Part shown: positions 28,058 to 38,110 of the stretch, piece by piece | How the letters are laid out: each line of letters starts with the position of its first letter | How positions within the stretch are numbered: the stretch's first letter is position 1 | DNA from: Anoplopoma fimbria | Lineage: Eukaryota; Chordata; Actinopteri; Perciformes; Anoplopomatidae | Direction of reading: 5' to 3' | Length of the DNA: 64,000 nt | Assembly (NCBI RefSeq): GCF_027596085.1 | Contig: NC_072458.1 | Coordinates: forward strand, 15,041,256 to 15,105,255 | The notes under the pieces: model-generated | Told to the model about the DNA's origin: nothing | Seen by the model: only the letters and a program-made list of their open reading frames with translations | Databases searched by the model: none | Program-made: the position numbers and the translations under genes

Positions 28058-28093
28058 CTATCCAGCTTGCGCAGTTACAGATCTAACTACGAC

Positions 28094-28120
28094 TCTATGA
28101 ATCCTGGATGACCGCCAGAG
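28094..28120 (+). repeat. DIRS internal complementary region
   Basis: TCTATGAATCCTGGATGA plus CGCCAGAG is complementary to the extreme right end of the element (28,295-28,321) with one mismatch. This short internal repeat acts as a bridging template in DIRS replication models. Confidence 0.75.
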
Positions 28121-28164
28121 TTCTTGGTCACTCGGAATTTCGTGAGCTCGCGAGAATATTCCGT

Positions 28165-28303
28165 AGGACTGATCTCGGGTATGACACCGGAACTTATACC
28201 CGGCCGGGGTCACCTGAGGTCACATGTGACTTTGTTGATATAAATACTCGACCTGCGTGTGCGCGAGACGGAATATATTCAGTGTTAAGCACTGCCTCTG
28301 GCG
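28165..28303 (-). repeat. DIRS1-like right inverted terminal repeat
   Basis: Reverse complement of 24,612-24,750, ending GCACTGCCTCTGGCG. About 18 further bases (ATCATCCAGGATTCATAG) extend past the shared repeat and are complementary to the internal copy at 28,094-28,120. Confidence 0.9.
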
Positions 28304-29619
28304 ATCATCCAGGATTCATAGAACCGCTTTCGGTGAAAAACTTGAATAAATCCAGTTTGAAGGAGATGTTTTCAAAGCAATATTAAATATTACAGAGGGA
28401 ATTATGACCCGTTTAACTTCCAAACAAGCAATGTAAAATATATAATCAAAACTACTTATGCCAAGATGTTTTTTAGTAAAGTATTTGAATAAAAATGAAA
28501 GCCCTACTACAGTGCAGCTGTCCCAGGATGATATTTTATCCTGCCCATTTACTGTATAACAGTGAGAGCAGACTACACATACTATTAAAAGGCAGCACAA
28601 ACTACAGCCTGCAAAATGACTGTCAATCAATAAACCAGTCTTACATTAAAAGCTTAATTTGGAAAAGAGCATATTCAAATTCCATGAGCCACACTTTAAT
28701 TGCATTAATCACAGTGGCGTCAAACGTGATCCTCAAAAACATGGTTGGTTAGGTTTAGCAGTACTTCTGTGAGTTGACGTTAATAGGTTCTCTCATTCAG
28801 ACACAATGTAGAAACATCTTATGTTTGAAATAATCAAAAATGGACTGTCTATATCCTCTTCAAAAAGACCAGCATAGTCTGACTCTTTATCTATAACAAT
28901 TTTAGTGATGTTTGGTTCAGACAGCTGAGATTCACGATCACTGAAAACGCGGTAACGTTTTATCAGCTGATGTTACGAGGGTGTCAAATTTTAAGGAAAT
29001 TTTAAGAAAATCCCAACAAAAACATATATACATTGGTTTTCAGCCGAAAAAAAGTGGCTTGGGGTTTATTAAAACTTTACGTACAGTGCGTGAGAAGCCT
29101 AAATGTACTTAGCTATTTCCACAACTGCTAGAGCACACAACTGTTACAAAGGACACAAAGTTCTTCATAGATCCAGCCTCTTAATATTGCTTACAAAGTG
29201 GACCAGATTGATGCATTTCATTTTAAATGTACACATGTTCTTTCGGGGGGGCATGTCTGCAGACCGCCATAGAGGGTTTGAGGTCCACTCACCACAGAAA
29301 CACAAAATCCAGTGGGAAGCACTAACTCCTTATTGACAGACAACAGATGTGTTTCTTGTTGTTGCAGTGACACTCCTGCTGCAAATTAAAAAGTCTGTGC
29401 CTCTTAAAGGAACAGACGTAATATTCTCTCTGTTTTTTATTTATTTATTTACTTTTGCCGAGGGAACAGAGCACAGCGAAAACGCATTCAGCCAGTCAGA
29501 GCCGGTTTTTTTACCTCAGGGTATGGAATTATCTCTTAATATGTAGCCGTTAGTGGTCAAGACGTCACACAGTAAGACAGTCAGAGAGAGAGAGGCAGGG
29601 TGGGAGGTGAGGAGGAGAG

Positions 29620-29664
29620 GGAGGAGGAGGAGGAGGAGGAGGAGGAGGAGGAGGAGGAGGAGGA
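29620..29664 (+). repeat. (GGA)n microsatellite
   Basis: About 15 GGA units, followed by a short GCA run. Confidence 0.95.
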
Positions 29665-30204
29665 GCAGCAGCAGCCCTGATGTTTTCAGAGCAGAATGAG
29701 GAAAATCTCTTCCTTTAAGGGCTGGCACTTTGACAAGTAAAGGCTGAGTGCAGAACTTCAGACCACAGGGTGGGGCAGACACTGTTTCACCAGCCAAACG
29801 AGGGAAAGAAGAAAGAAAAAGCAGCGGGAACATGAGACATTCAGCCAGAGCGAGGCACACAGAGGTAGAACGGACATCTTAAAATGGGGCTGAATGTGGC
29901 AGCCAGGAGGAGTGTCAATACCCAGCAGAGACCATCAACACTCCTCAGCAGAGTGACAGTAGCTGCACTAATCCCCCGTCACATCACGCTGCTTTCTGGG
30001 TATTTCAGGGGCTAATGCAGCATTGTCTGATGCTGGTATTTGTTTACATATGGAGCAGATGTTACAGATGCTACTTTTAGCTACACAGCACAGTACAGCA
30101 GAACTGTGACAGAAAAATTACCTCAATGAAATGGATGGTGGGTTGTAAAAACTGAAATTTACTCTTTTACATGTACTTACATGGTGCTACTTGACTATAT
30201 TGAT

Positions 30205-30800
30205 GAGCAGGTGGCAACCTCCAACCAATACTGAAGTGCCTTAAAACTTGCATTCTCCTAATGGCCAGCAGGGGGCGACTCCTCTGGTTGTATAGAAGTC
30301 TATGGGGAAATGACTCTACTTCTCTCTTGATTTATTCCCTCTGTAAACATTGTAAACATGAGTTTATGGTCTCAATCTCTAGTTTCAAGTCTTCTTCATA
30401 ACAAGGTGATGTTCATTTAGTAAATTATGGTAAACAAAAATTGAAAGAAGGGTATTCTTTAGAGCGGGGTTACCCTGTCCCATGAGAGCTCGCTACTACA
30501 GCATTTTTGGTCTGAGATTTGTCCGCGTTTTTTTCTCAAACCCTTTCAGTGTGTTTTCAGTTCATGAAAGTTAGTTGTAACATTGTAGTCTCCAAAAATG
30601 TCTCAATCTGCGTTTGACTGTACTTAGCTCCACCCTCTTGTGTCACTGCTGGTTGCAAAAAACCCAATATGGCGTTTGGCCAAAAAACAAGATGGCAACA
30701 GTCAAAATGCAGACCTCAAGGCTTCAAAGCCCGAGTCTACAAACAACTTGGGGACGCGGCGGTGCCCACATTCACATACACTCATGGATAAGAGGCTGAC
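30205..30800 (+). repeat. Dispersed teleost repeat (copy 2 of 4)
   Basis: Starts GAGCAGGTGGCAACCTCCA. It shares with the copies at 50.8 and 57 kb the blocks TTGATTTATTCCCTCTGTAA, ACATTGTAAACATGAGTTTA, TGGTCTCAATCTCTAGTTTC, AAGTCTTCTTCATAACAAGG and CAAGATGGCAACAGTCAAAA. It has no coding capacity and is probably a non-autonomous DNA element. Confidence 0.75.
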
Positions 30801-31079
30801 AAATGACTGATCCCAGTGGGATCCACAGTTACGACCCTTCATGACAGAGTTATGGCTGAAGCTACAGCAGGATTTCGAACTTTGGTAGGTGGACCTACCA
30901 AAGTACAATTTTGAGGCACTTGTAGCCTACTTTGGAATAAATTTTTCTGTCATTCATACTTTTAGTCCACTTCATATCATATATTTTTCATGAACATATT
31001 GGTTGTATTGATATGAATGGTGATGAAATGGCAAAAAAAAGTCACACTGACAAGTCTGGTCGGGTGTGGACAGGGTAAC

Positions 31080-31305
31080 CCGTTTAACAGCATTGCCAAG
31101 AACAGGGGGCTCCATCACCCGCCGCTCGGAGAGATGGTGGCAGCGAGCACTGAGTTCACGGCAGCGGCGAGGTCGGCGAGTGCTGTAACGCTGAAGTGGC
31201 CGCAGCCGAGTGACGCTTTCATTTTCCGAGCCGAAATAGAGCCGGTTGCTGCGCACCGCTGCGGAGGATGTGCACAGGGAGAGGGCCAGCCAGCCCTTTG
31301 AAATG
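31080..31305. other. CpG-rich patch in intron 1
   Basis: About 225 bases with many CG dinucleotides (CGGCAGCGGCGAGGTCGGCGA near 31,160) in otherwise AT-rich intron. A 94-codon open frame on each strand is explained by GC content. It may be a small internal CpG island or an old insertion; no splice-bounded exon was found. Confidence 0.35.
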
Positions 31306-32385
31306 TGTTCAAATATTTTCAGTTTACTATGAAACCGTGGCGGTACAAAATAGACTTTGGCAGGCCGTCAGAGTAGGTCGGTCATTAATGGGAAACACGG
31401 AGTATGACATCACTCAAGGTGCAGATTAGAAGAGCATCCACTGCACATTGTGTACTAACAGGTTTCTTCAGCATCCTGTCTTAATCAAAATCTCCAGAAT
31501 ACCTTTTTATGAAGATATTGTCCACCTTTCGTCATTTGTAAAACTTTTCATCAGGTACCACTGCAGAAATGCCTTGATCCTGGCTGTGTACAGTGAGCAT
31601 TGGGACGATTGCATTCAGACAAGTTGACTGGGGTGACCTTGTGCAGCACCTGACTAAATGCAGCACAGCATTGCAGCACTGATCTGCACACTGCTTATTC
31701 ACCGGCTGGATTAGTCACAGCTGCACTGCCACTGACTGCTGGGCCATTTCTACGACTGACTGAGAATAATGAAACAGCAGACATTTCCCCACTCCCCCTT
31801 TCATTTGACTACAGTAAGCACACACACACCGCTCCTTGCTTTATGCATTCATTAAACATCTCACATCAATTAGTGCCAAGTTACAGGTATACCCACTCCT
31901 AAAGGTTTTTTTTTAATTAAGAGTTTATCATGCAGACTTCTCTCTTCTCAAACACGACAAGTGATACATACCTACTCCAAGGTCTTCAGATTGGTTACAC
32001 ATCAAATTCAAAAATTATTATGCAATTATATACATTCTCACATAATAATCATGTGCATAAGGATAAAAAAGTCAGAATGTAAGAATCAAAAAGACAACTA
32101 TTACCTATTAGTTAGTGGGGTCTAGGGCTGCCCCATTTTTTTTAATCAATTAATCAATCAAATATTTTACCGGTTAGTCTAGGAGTCAATTAATTTTCCT
32201 CTAACAACATCAAATTGAACATTTCTTTTAAGTTCACCATTTGACAATATATAGGCCATGTCATTGTATAATTCAGCAAAAAACAAAATTATATACGCTG
32301 CCCCTAAAATCAATAATGATATTGTAACAGAGTATGGAAATATGTTCCCAATACAGCCCTTTCAGCATTTTCTTATCTTCCACAG

Positions 32386-33060
32386 TCAGATCCGCACTGA
32401 TTTCACCTTTAGGTTTATGGCTCTTTCCTTCAGTGATTTATCATTACATAGCAGCAATCCAATATTTGTTATCTTTCTTCTTTGATTGGTCTCCAAGAGC
32501 AATTGTTGCAATTTCAATATCAAAGCTACAGCTTTTTTTAGGCTGGTCCAGTCTGAGTAGCATTCAATCAGCTTACTGGTGGGACTTTTTACCCCAATCC
32601 TCGTGCACAATCACATCCCTTTTCACTTCGGGATCATTTTGTGAAATTTTGTCTGGGTTTAGACTTCATGAACGACTCAATGTTTGGTGCTGTGAAGCAT
32701 AATCTGCAGGATGGCTTTAGGAGTCCACATATCTCAACTGAGTCTCTCTTGACAAGTCATAAATAACAGCAATCCTGTTGGCCACAAGGTGTGGAATCTC
32801 TTATTGCACAGTTCGGACTGTCTGTCTGAGCAAAAAATGGACTCTAGTAGGTTTAGCTGTAACTCTAAGCGTAACATCCAATCAACTCGTACAGCTAAAG
32901 TGGCTGCTGTAAACTCAAGTCTGGGGATGGTCATCTTTTTAAGGGGGGCTACCCTACCCCTCCCCCAAACTGTTGAAAAATCTGAGATAACTTGCTCACT
33001 TGCATCACTGAAGTGGTGCAACTGTATTGTTTCCACCTGGCTTTAAACATCAGACCTGAA
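32386..33060 (-). mobile_element. BEL/Pao-type LTR retrotransposon pol fragment
   Basis: Minus-strand translation gives LHHFSDASEQ, then TIPRLEFTAATLAVRV, then (after stops and a shift) a part like RFHT..ANRI..DLSRETQ..YVD. In a further frame comes SKLIECYSDWTSLKKAVALI. These are the end of the reverse transcriptase/RNase H and the linker to the integrase in BEL/Pao elements. No LTRs or other domains are nearby, and the frames are broken by stops. An old relic. Confidence 0.78.
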
Positions 33061-33062
33061 TA

Positions 33063-33850
33063 CCGTATTTTCCGCACTATAAGGCGCACTTAAAAGCCTT
33101 TAATTTTCTCAAAAAACGACAGTGCGCTTTATAATCCGGAGCGCCTTATATATGGATTAATTCTGGTTGTGCTTACTGACCTCGAAGCGATTTTGTGTGG
33201 TCCACGGCGCTCTGTCAACATGTTTTAGTTGTAGGACGGAGTAAATAAACGTCGGCTTTATTTCACACTCTGCATTCGCTCTGACAACACAACAAGCGCT
33301 CCCCGATCCCACATCATTAACCTCATCAACCCGCTAACGGTCATGGGTAATGTAGTTGAATAAACCTAACAAGTAAATATAACGTCAACAAGGCTAGCTC
33401 GCTGTGAACTCTGACCAATATTGTCCTGCTAGTGAGTGGTCACTACATAGTACGACTTAGTAAAGTACAAAGCCGCACCGCAGCAGCATTACGGCCACCG
33501 TAGTCAGGAGCGTCGCGGAGTAATACATACTGTGCTTCACCATAATATTACAGTGTGTGTGTATAAGGACCCCAACATGGCTCCTGTCAAGAGACACGCT
33601 TACGACGCGGACTTCAAACTCAAGGCTGTCAGTCACGCAGTAGAACATGGGAATAGAGCAGCTGCGAGAGAATTCAACATTAATGAATCAATGGTACGGA
33701 AGTGGAGGAAGTTTGACTGACTGACTGTTTTGTTTCGCTTAATGCGCCTTATAGTCCGGTGCGCCTTATATATGAAAAAAGATCGAAAATAGACCATTCA
33801 TTGACAGTGCGCCTTATAATCCAGTGCGCCCTATAGTGCGGAAAATACGG
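33063..33850 (+). mobile_element. pogo/Tigger-like short element with TA target duplication
   Basis: About 788 bp. The inverted ends are CCGTATTTTCCGCACTATAA on the left and its reverse complement on the right; 27 bases match with one difference. Both ends are flanked by TA. Several extra copies of a TGCGCCTTATA motif sit just inside each end. It encodes only the DNA-binding start of a pogo-type transposase, so it is a deletion derivative. Confidence 0.85.
33577..33720 (+). pseudogene. pogo-like transposase, DNA-binding domain only
   Basis: 47 codons: MAPVKRHAYDADFKLKAVSH, then EHGNRAAAREFNINESMVRK. This is the helix-turn-helix found at the N-terminus of pogo/Tigger/CENP-B-like proteins. It ends at TGA right after VRKWRKFD; the catalytic DDE domain is absent. 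It could bind the element ends but not cut. The CENP-B-type box and the nuclease are outside what remains. Confidence 0.8.
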
Positions 33851-34197
33851 TATGTTTTAGTTGATCTAGCACAGTCAGCCATTTTCCATTTGGTTTGGAG
33901 AATTCTCCAGGGATTGTTATATCCCATCCACACTTTGCCCGGCTAAATATCTTGAAGAATTTGGTGCGCTTTAGGTACAAAAAGGTGCAGCAAGACTATG
34001 GGGAGCACTTACCCCTGTTTTTTTTTTTAACAACACTGATAAGACTTTCATTGATTTTTAGGAAAGGTAGGATAAATTGGCATAAATCTTCATAACACAC
34101 CGGATCTGCAGCGTGGGCATGAAGATGAACAGCACGCGATCCCCCTCCATGTCAAGGCGCACAGGGCTGCCCCCGCTTACCCACCCAGAACTAAGTG

Positions 34198-34370
34198 TGT
34201 ATGTACGTATGTATGTACGTGTGTATGTATGTGTGTATGTACGTATGTATGTATGTATGTATGTATGTATGTATGTATGTATGTATGTATGTATGTATGT
34301 ATGTATGTATGTATGTATGTATGTATGTATGTATGTATGTATGCATGTATGCATGTATGCCTGTATGTAT
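34198..34370 (+). repeat. (ATGT)n microsatellite, about 170 bp
   Basis: Tetranucleotide GTAT/ATGT repeat with scattered CG variants at the 5' end and ATGC variants at the 3' end. The long open frames through it are repeat artefacts. Confidence 0.97.
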
Positions 34371-37300
34371 ATATAGCAGCAGAAGATATGCAATGTTGAT
34401 TAATTATGTATTTCACAATAAGAATGACATATTGTAGCCTACTTAAAAAAACACTTTCACTTTCACTAAGCCCAAATACTGTGGGTTCTGATTCACCCTA
34501 TTGAGTAGATCAATGTAAATTATAACCTTAGATATGATATGAATGAAAGATTGGCAGGCTTCAACCCCTGAAACTGAAGGGATACAAACTAGGGTTGGGC
34601 AATATTCCCTACATCTTTCCTGACGGAGTTATGGCTACATGTGTAATTACTTTGGCTATACTGAATATTTCAAATCCTTGAAGCTTTATTCATAACAGTA
34701 ACATTTTAATTATTATTATTAATAACTTAGATAAATATCGCATGCAACAGTCTATTGGCTTCCACCTCTTCCCCCCCATCACTCAAACACACACATGCGG
34801 GCATTGCAGGGCTGTGTCCTTCACTCTAATTATCTCAGTCCTCGGTCCAAAAGTGAAAATGTAATCTGTAATGTTCTTTTCTAACAAAATATTCCATTGT
34901 TGGCGTTAAGCCTTTCAAAAACTATATTTTTACTGCGGTCAAAATAGTTTACTCTCAACCTGTATTCATAGGGCCGTCAAGCAGCAATCTAGCAGAACCA
35001 TAAATAACAAATATAACCACAAATATATAAACTGACGTATTCTATAATATTGTTCCTTTTACATCCTTTTATATTCTCACATCAATGTGAGAATATAGTG
35101 CAAAAATGATAACAGCCGCTGCAAAATGTAATATAGTTCTGTTCACCATACAGTTAGGGTGGAGCTCCTTCCCCCACAAACGATATGTGACTCCAGTGAA
35201 TAATAACTGAACTGAGTAATATCAGGATAGAAGTTTAGGCTGGAAATTTGCTTTGCAGACCAATATGGCCGCTAATAATCAAGAATTCCTGCCATATATA
35301 ACAACTACCGCCAACTACTTTAACCATAAAATAGCCTACATTTAAACATAAAAAAAAATTGATCGGCCGATCGAAACTGTCCGTTTTACAGCAGTCTAGG
35401 ATTACTACCAAAGGTCAATGGGGTCCTGCACAGGATGCTGGTTGACCCCCCACCTGATAACACTGGCTCATTTCCCTGCCTGCACTTTCATCATAAGTAG
35501 TGTCTGAGTTAGAACCACTCTTTGCCTCTCCCACCCCACAGCCTCCTCCTCTCTCTCCTCATTATGATTTTTAAAAATAATCAGCAGTTTTACAGAAAAT
35601 TATAGTATTGATAATAATAATTATTATTATTATTATTATTATTATGGTAGCACCTAATAAATACAAAAACATTGGAATATGTAAAATAATAAAACGGTCT
35701 GAACTGTACCTGAATTAACTCTTCATGTTTAAAATCTGGCTTTATCATAGCTGGAGAGGCTTTCTCTTGAGAGTGCTCCACAGGCTCAGATCGCTGAGCA
35801 TGACTGGCCAGCTATTTAACTATTGACCCCAGCAGGCACGAGCTTCCTGTTGCACCTAACATAAAACTGCCACTCCACAGTTGATTTCTTGCCTCAAAAA
35901 TGATCAAAAGGGAATTATGCGAAAATTGTGAAAACAAATATAAAAACGAATCATTTGAAATGGGTATCCTCTCTTCGAACTAAAACGTGAGCTTCTGTGG
36001 CTGAGTCGCCCAACTAGTTTGAAGCGCCGTTAGCATCATAGCTAGACTAAGGTCAGCGTTATAGCTAGACTAAGGTTAGCGTTTAGCAGCCAGTAGCCAA
36101 TCAGAGGCAAAGTAGGGGCGGGTCTCCTCACAAGGCATACTGGTCGCCCGCACATGCACAGAACAGACCAAACTGGGACGGTTTGTGTACTGACAAGGGT
36201 CAACCCACACACATAAAAATCATGAGCCACGGCAAAAAATCTGAATCAGATGGTGACACTAAAGAGTGGGAATGGGCAAAGAAGCCAGTAGTGGTTGCGT
36301 AGGATTGTTTCTGACTCGTCTGGGTTCCAAACATTTCCAATAAAAAAGAAAAAGGATAGTTGTATTCATTTCCAAAATTCCCAACACCTTACCTCAGGAA
36401 ATAATCCGCTTCAATCCAAACATGTTGGTATTTAGCCTTTCAAAAACAACATTTTCACTGCGGACAAAAAACGCATCTTGCCCAACACTGCAAACAAAGG
36501 GAGGCAGGCAGGTCGGTCCAGCAGCAGAGCAATCTCACAAAACTGACAATTTTGGCTATCCATTGTGGAACGTTGATTTAATAAAAAAGAATAACTAATC
36601 TAATCAGATGAATCACTTTATTCAAATTCAAAAAAGAAAATGTTTGTTTGCGGGTTTGTTATTTTTAGGGTAATGTTGGAATGAAATATGAAGACAGACA
36701 TTCAAAGCTTAATTGAAAACCTCCTTAGAAGCTTTACAAGTAAAAAAGAAAAAGACTCAATACAGCCAAAATTTAAACGCAACGCAGCTTTTTTCTTTTT
36801 TTTGACCTTCCATGCACTCTGGCAGCTAGCTCAAAAGACCAGCTTGAAGCCACAATTCATGATATAATGCTGCAATCCATTGTCTTCAGTTTTGACTGTG
36901 GGAGGCAAAGTAGCCTTCAGTGATGACAGACCATTACTTGTTGCGTGTATCCTTCAGATAGTGCTGTGGGCAGGTCACTGAGCGAGGCTACAGAGTGGTT
37001 ACAACAGACAGCGAGTATTAATTTGATCTGCAAATGGGGAAAAGAAAGTCCGAAAGAAAAAGTCCCCCAATTCTAATTATGCGTCCTTATGTATATTATT
37101 ACCTGTCCTGACATTAAAGATCAATTTATCCAGATATTTTATATTGATGACTGAAATTCAAAGTCCGGTAGATTGAGAGTTAAAGGCTCCCTTTGTGTAC
37201 TACCACAAGGCCCGTAGGTTAATCAAATTTACCTGCATTTGGGCGATGGCGGGTGCTAGTTTCCAACACTGGTATAGTGCAATGCATGCTTTATTGTGAA

Positions 37301-37549
37301 GCAGCTTAAGTCAACACCATTACCATGGCCTCCTCAGCGAGTAACAACTTATAAAGACATGTATGAGAGACTGTCAAGCTTACAACATGCCACCAAGGGC
37401 AGACACAACCCTATCAGCCTCAAGCCGAGTTGTAGAACTTCCCAAGGAACCCTCACTGCACCTTGTGAAAGGATTGTACCTGATCAGTAGATAGAGCCAG
37501 AATGTCTTAAGCTAATAAGACGGTTTGGTCTCAATTGCATCTCAGAATG

Positions 37550-37592
37550 TAAATGTATACACTGTACTATAGATAATTAAAGACAGTTGAAC
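37550..37592 (+). repeat. 43-bp direct repeat, copy A (SINE-occupied)
   Basis: TAAATGTATACACTGTACTA through AAGACAGTTGAAC, identical by eye to 38,068-38,110. The sequence that follows it is interrupted by the L2-tail element at 37,593-37,866. Confidence 0.92.
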
Positions 37593-37866
37593 AGTATTAA
37601 TGTTCTCCCTGTGTCAGCGTGGGTTCTCTCCGGGTTCTACGGGTTCCTCCCACAGTCCAAAGACATGCAGCTTAGGTTAATGGATGACTCTAAATTTCCC
37701 TTAGGTGTGGATGTGAGTGTGAATGGTTGTCTGTCTGTATATGTCAGCCCTGTGATAGACTGGCGACCTGTCCAGGTGAACACTGCCTTCACCCAATGAC
37801 AGCTGTGATCGGCTCCAGACCCCCGCGACCCTGAACAGGATAAGGGGTTACGGAGAATGAATGAAC
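37593..37866 (+). mobile_element. L2-tail/SINE-type teleost repeat
   Basis: Contains the ubiquitous fish sequence GGGTTCCTCCCACAGTCCAA, AGACATGCAG, GTGATAGACTGGCGACCTGT and CCCCCGCGACCCTGAACAGG, ending in a GAATGAATGAA tail. This is an L2-type LINE 3' end, or a SINE using that tail, mobilised by L2 reverse transcriptase. Confidence 0.8.
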
Positions 37867-38067
37867 GGTATTACACGGTTTTGAAAAAAGAAAAGATGAG
37901 GAGTTGATAAGAGATACTGTCCCTATATCCAGACACACTACCGACTCAACATGTATGAGTAGGAAATCAAAGTTCATGATACCCACATTGCTCCGCTAAA
38001 GGGATGGGTCATGATTTTCATTATATAATAAAATAAATGGAATAGTTTATACTTAGTTTTCTAAGCA

Positions 38068-38110
38068 TAAATGTATACACTGTACTATAGATAATTAAAG
38101 ACAGTTGAAC
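38068..38110 (+). repeat. 43-bp direct repeat, copy B (empty site)
   Basis: Same 43 bases as 37,550-37,592, followed directly by GGTATTACACG. In copy A that sequence occurs only after the inserted element (37,867 onward). Confidence 0.92.

Larger units (their letters stand above)
24612..28321 (+). mobile_element. DIRS1-like tyrosine-recombinase retrotransposon, internally deleted
   Basis: About 3.7 kb. Inverted terminal repeats of 139 bp (24,612-24,750 and 28,165-28,303) match with about nine differences. A 27-base internal copy of the outer right edge (about 28,094-28,120, TCTATGAATCCTGGATGA core) is the internal complementary region expected of DIRS elements, which replicate through a circular intermediate and integrate with a tyrosine recombinase. 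Coding order: a gag-like frame, a YLDD reverse-transcriptase remnant, RNase H-region remnants, and a tyrosine-recombinase remnant. Intact fish DIRS elements are around 5-6 kb; this copy has lost most of the reverse transcriptase and the recombinase C-terminus. Confidence 0.88.

Noticed and set aside
31080..31305. Second gatad2b promoter or exon
   Set aside because: CpG-rich, but I found no convincing donor in the right frame or orientation; kept only as a compositional feature.
34058..34437. Tyr/Thr/His- and Met/Tyr/Val/Cys-rich open frames on both strands
   Set aside because: Created by the ATGT tetranucleotide repeat.
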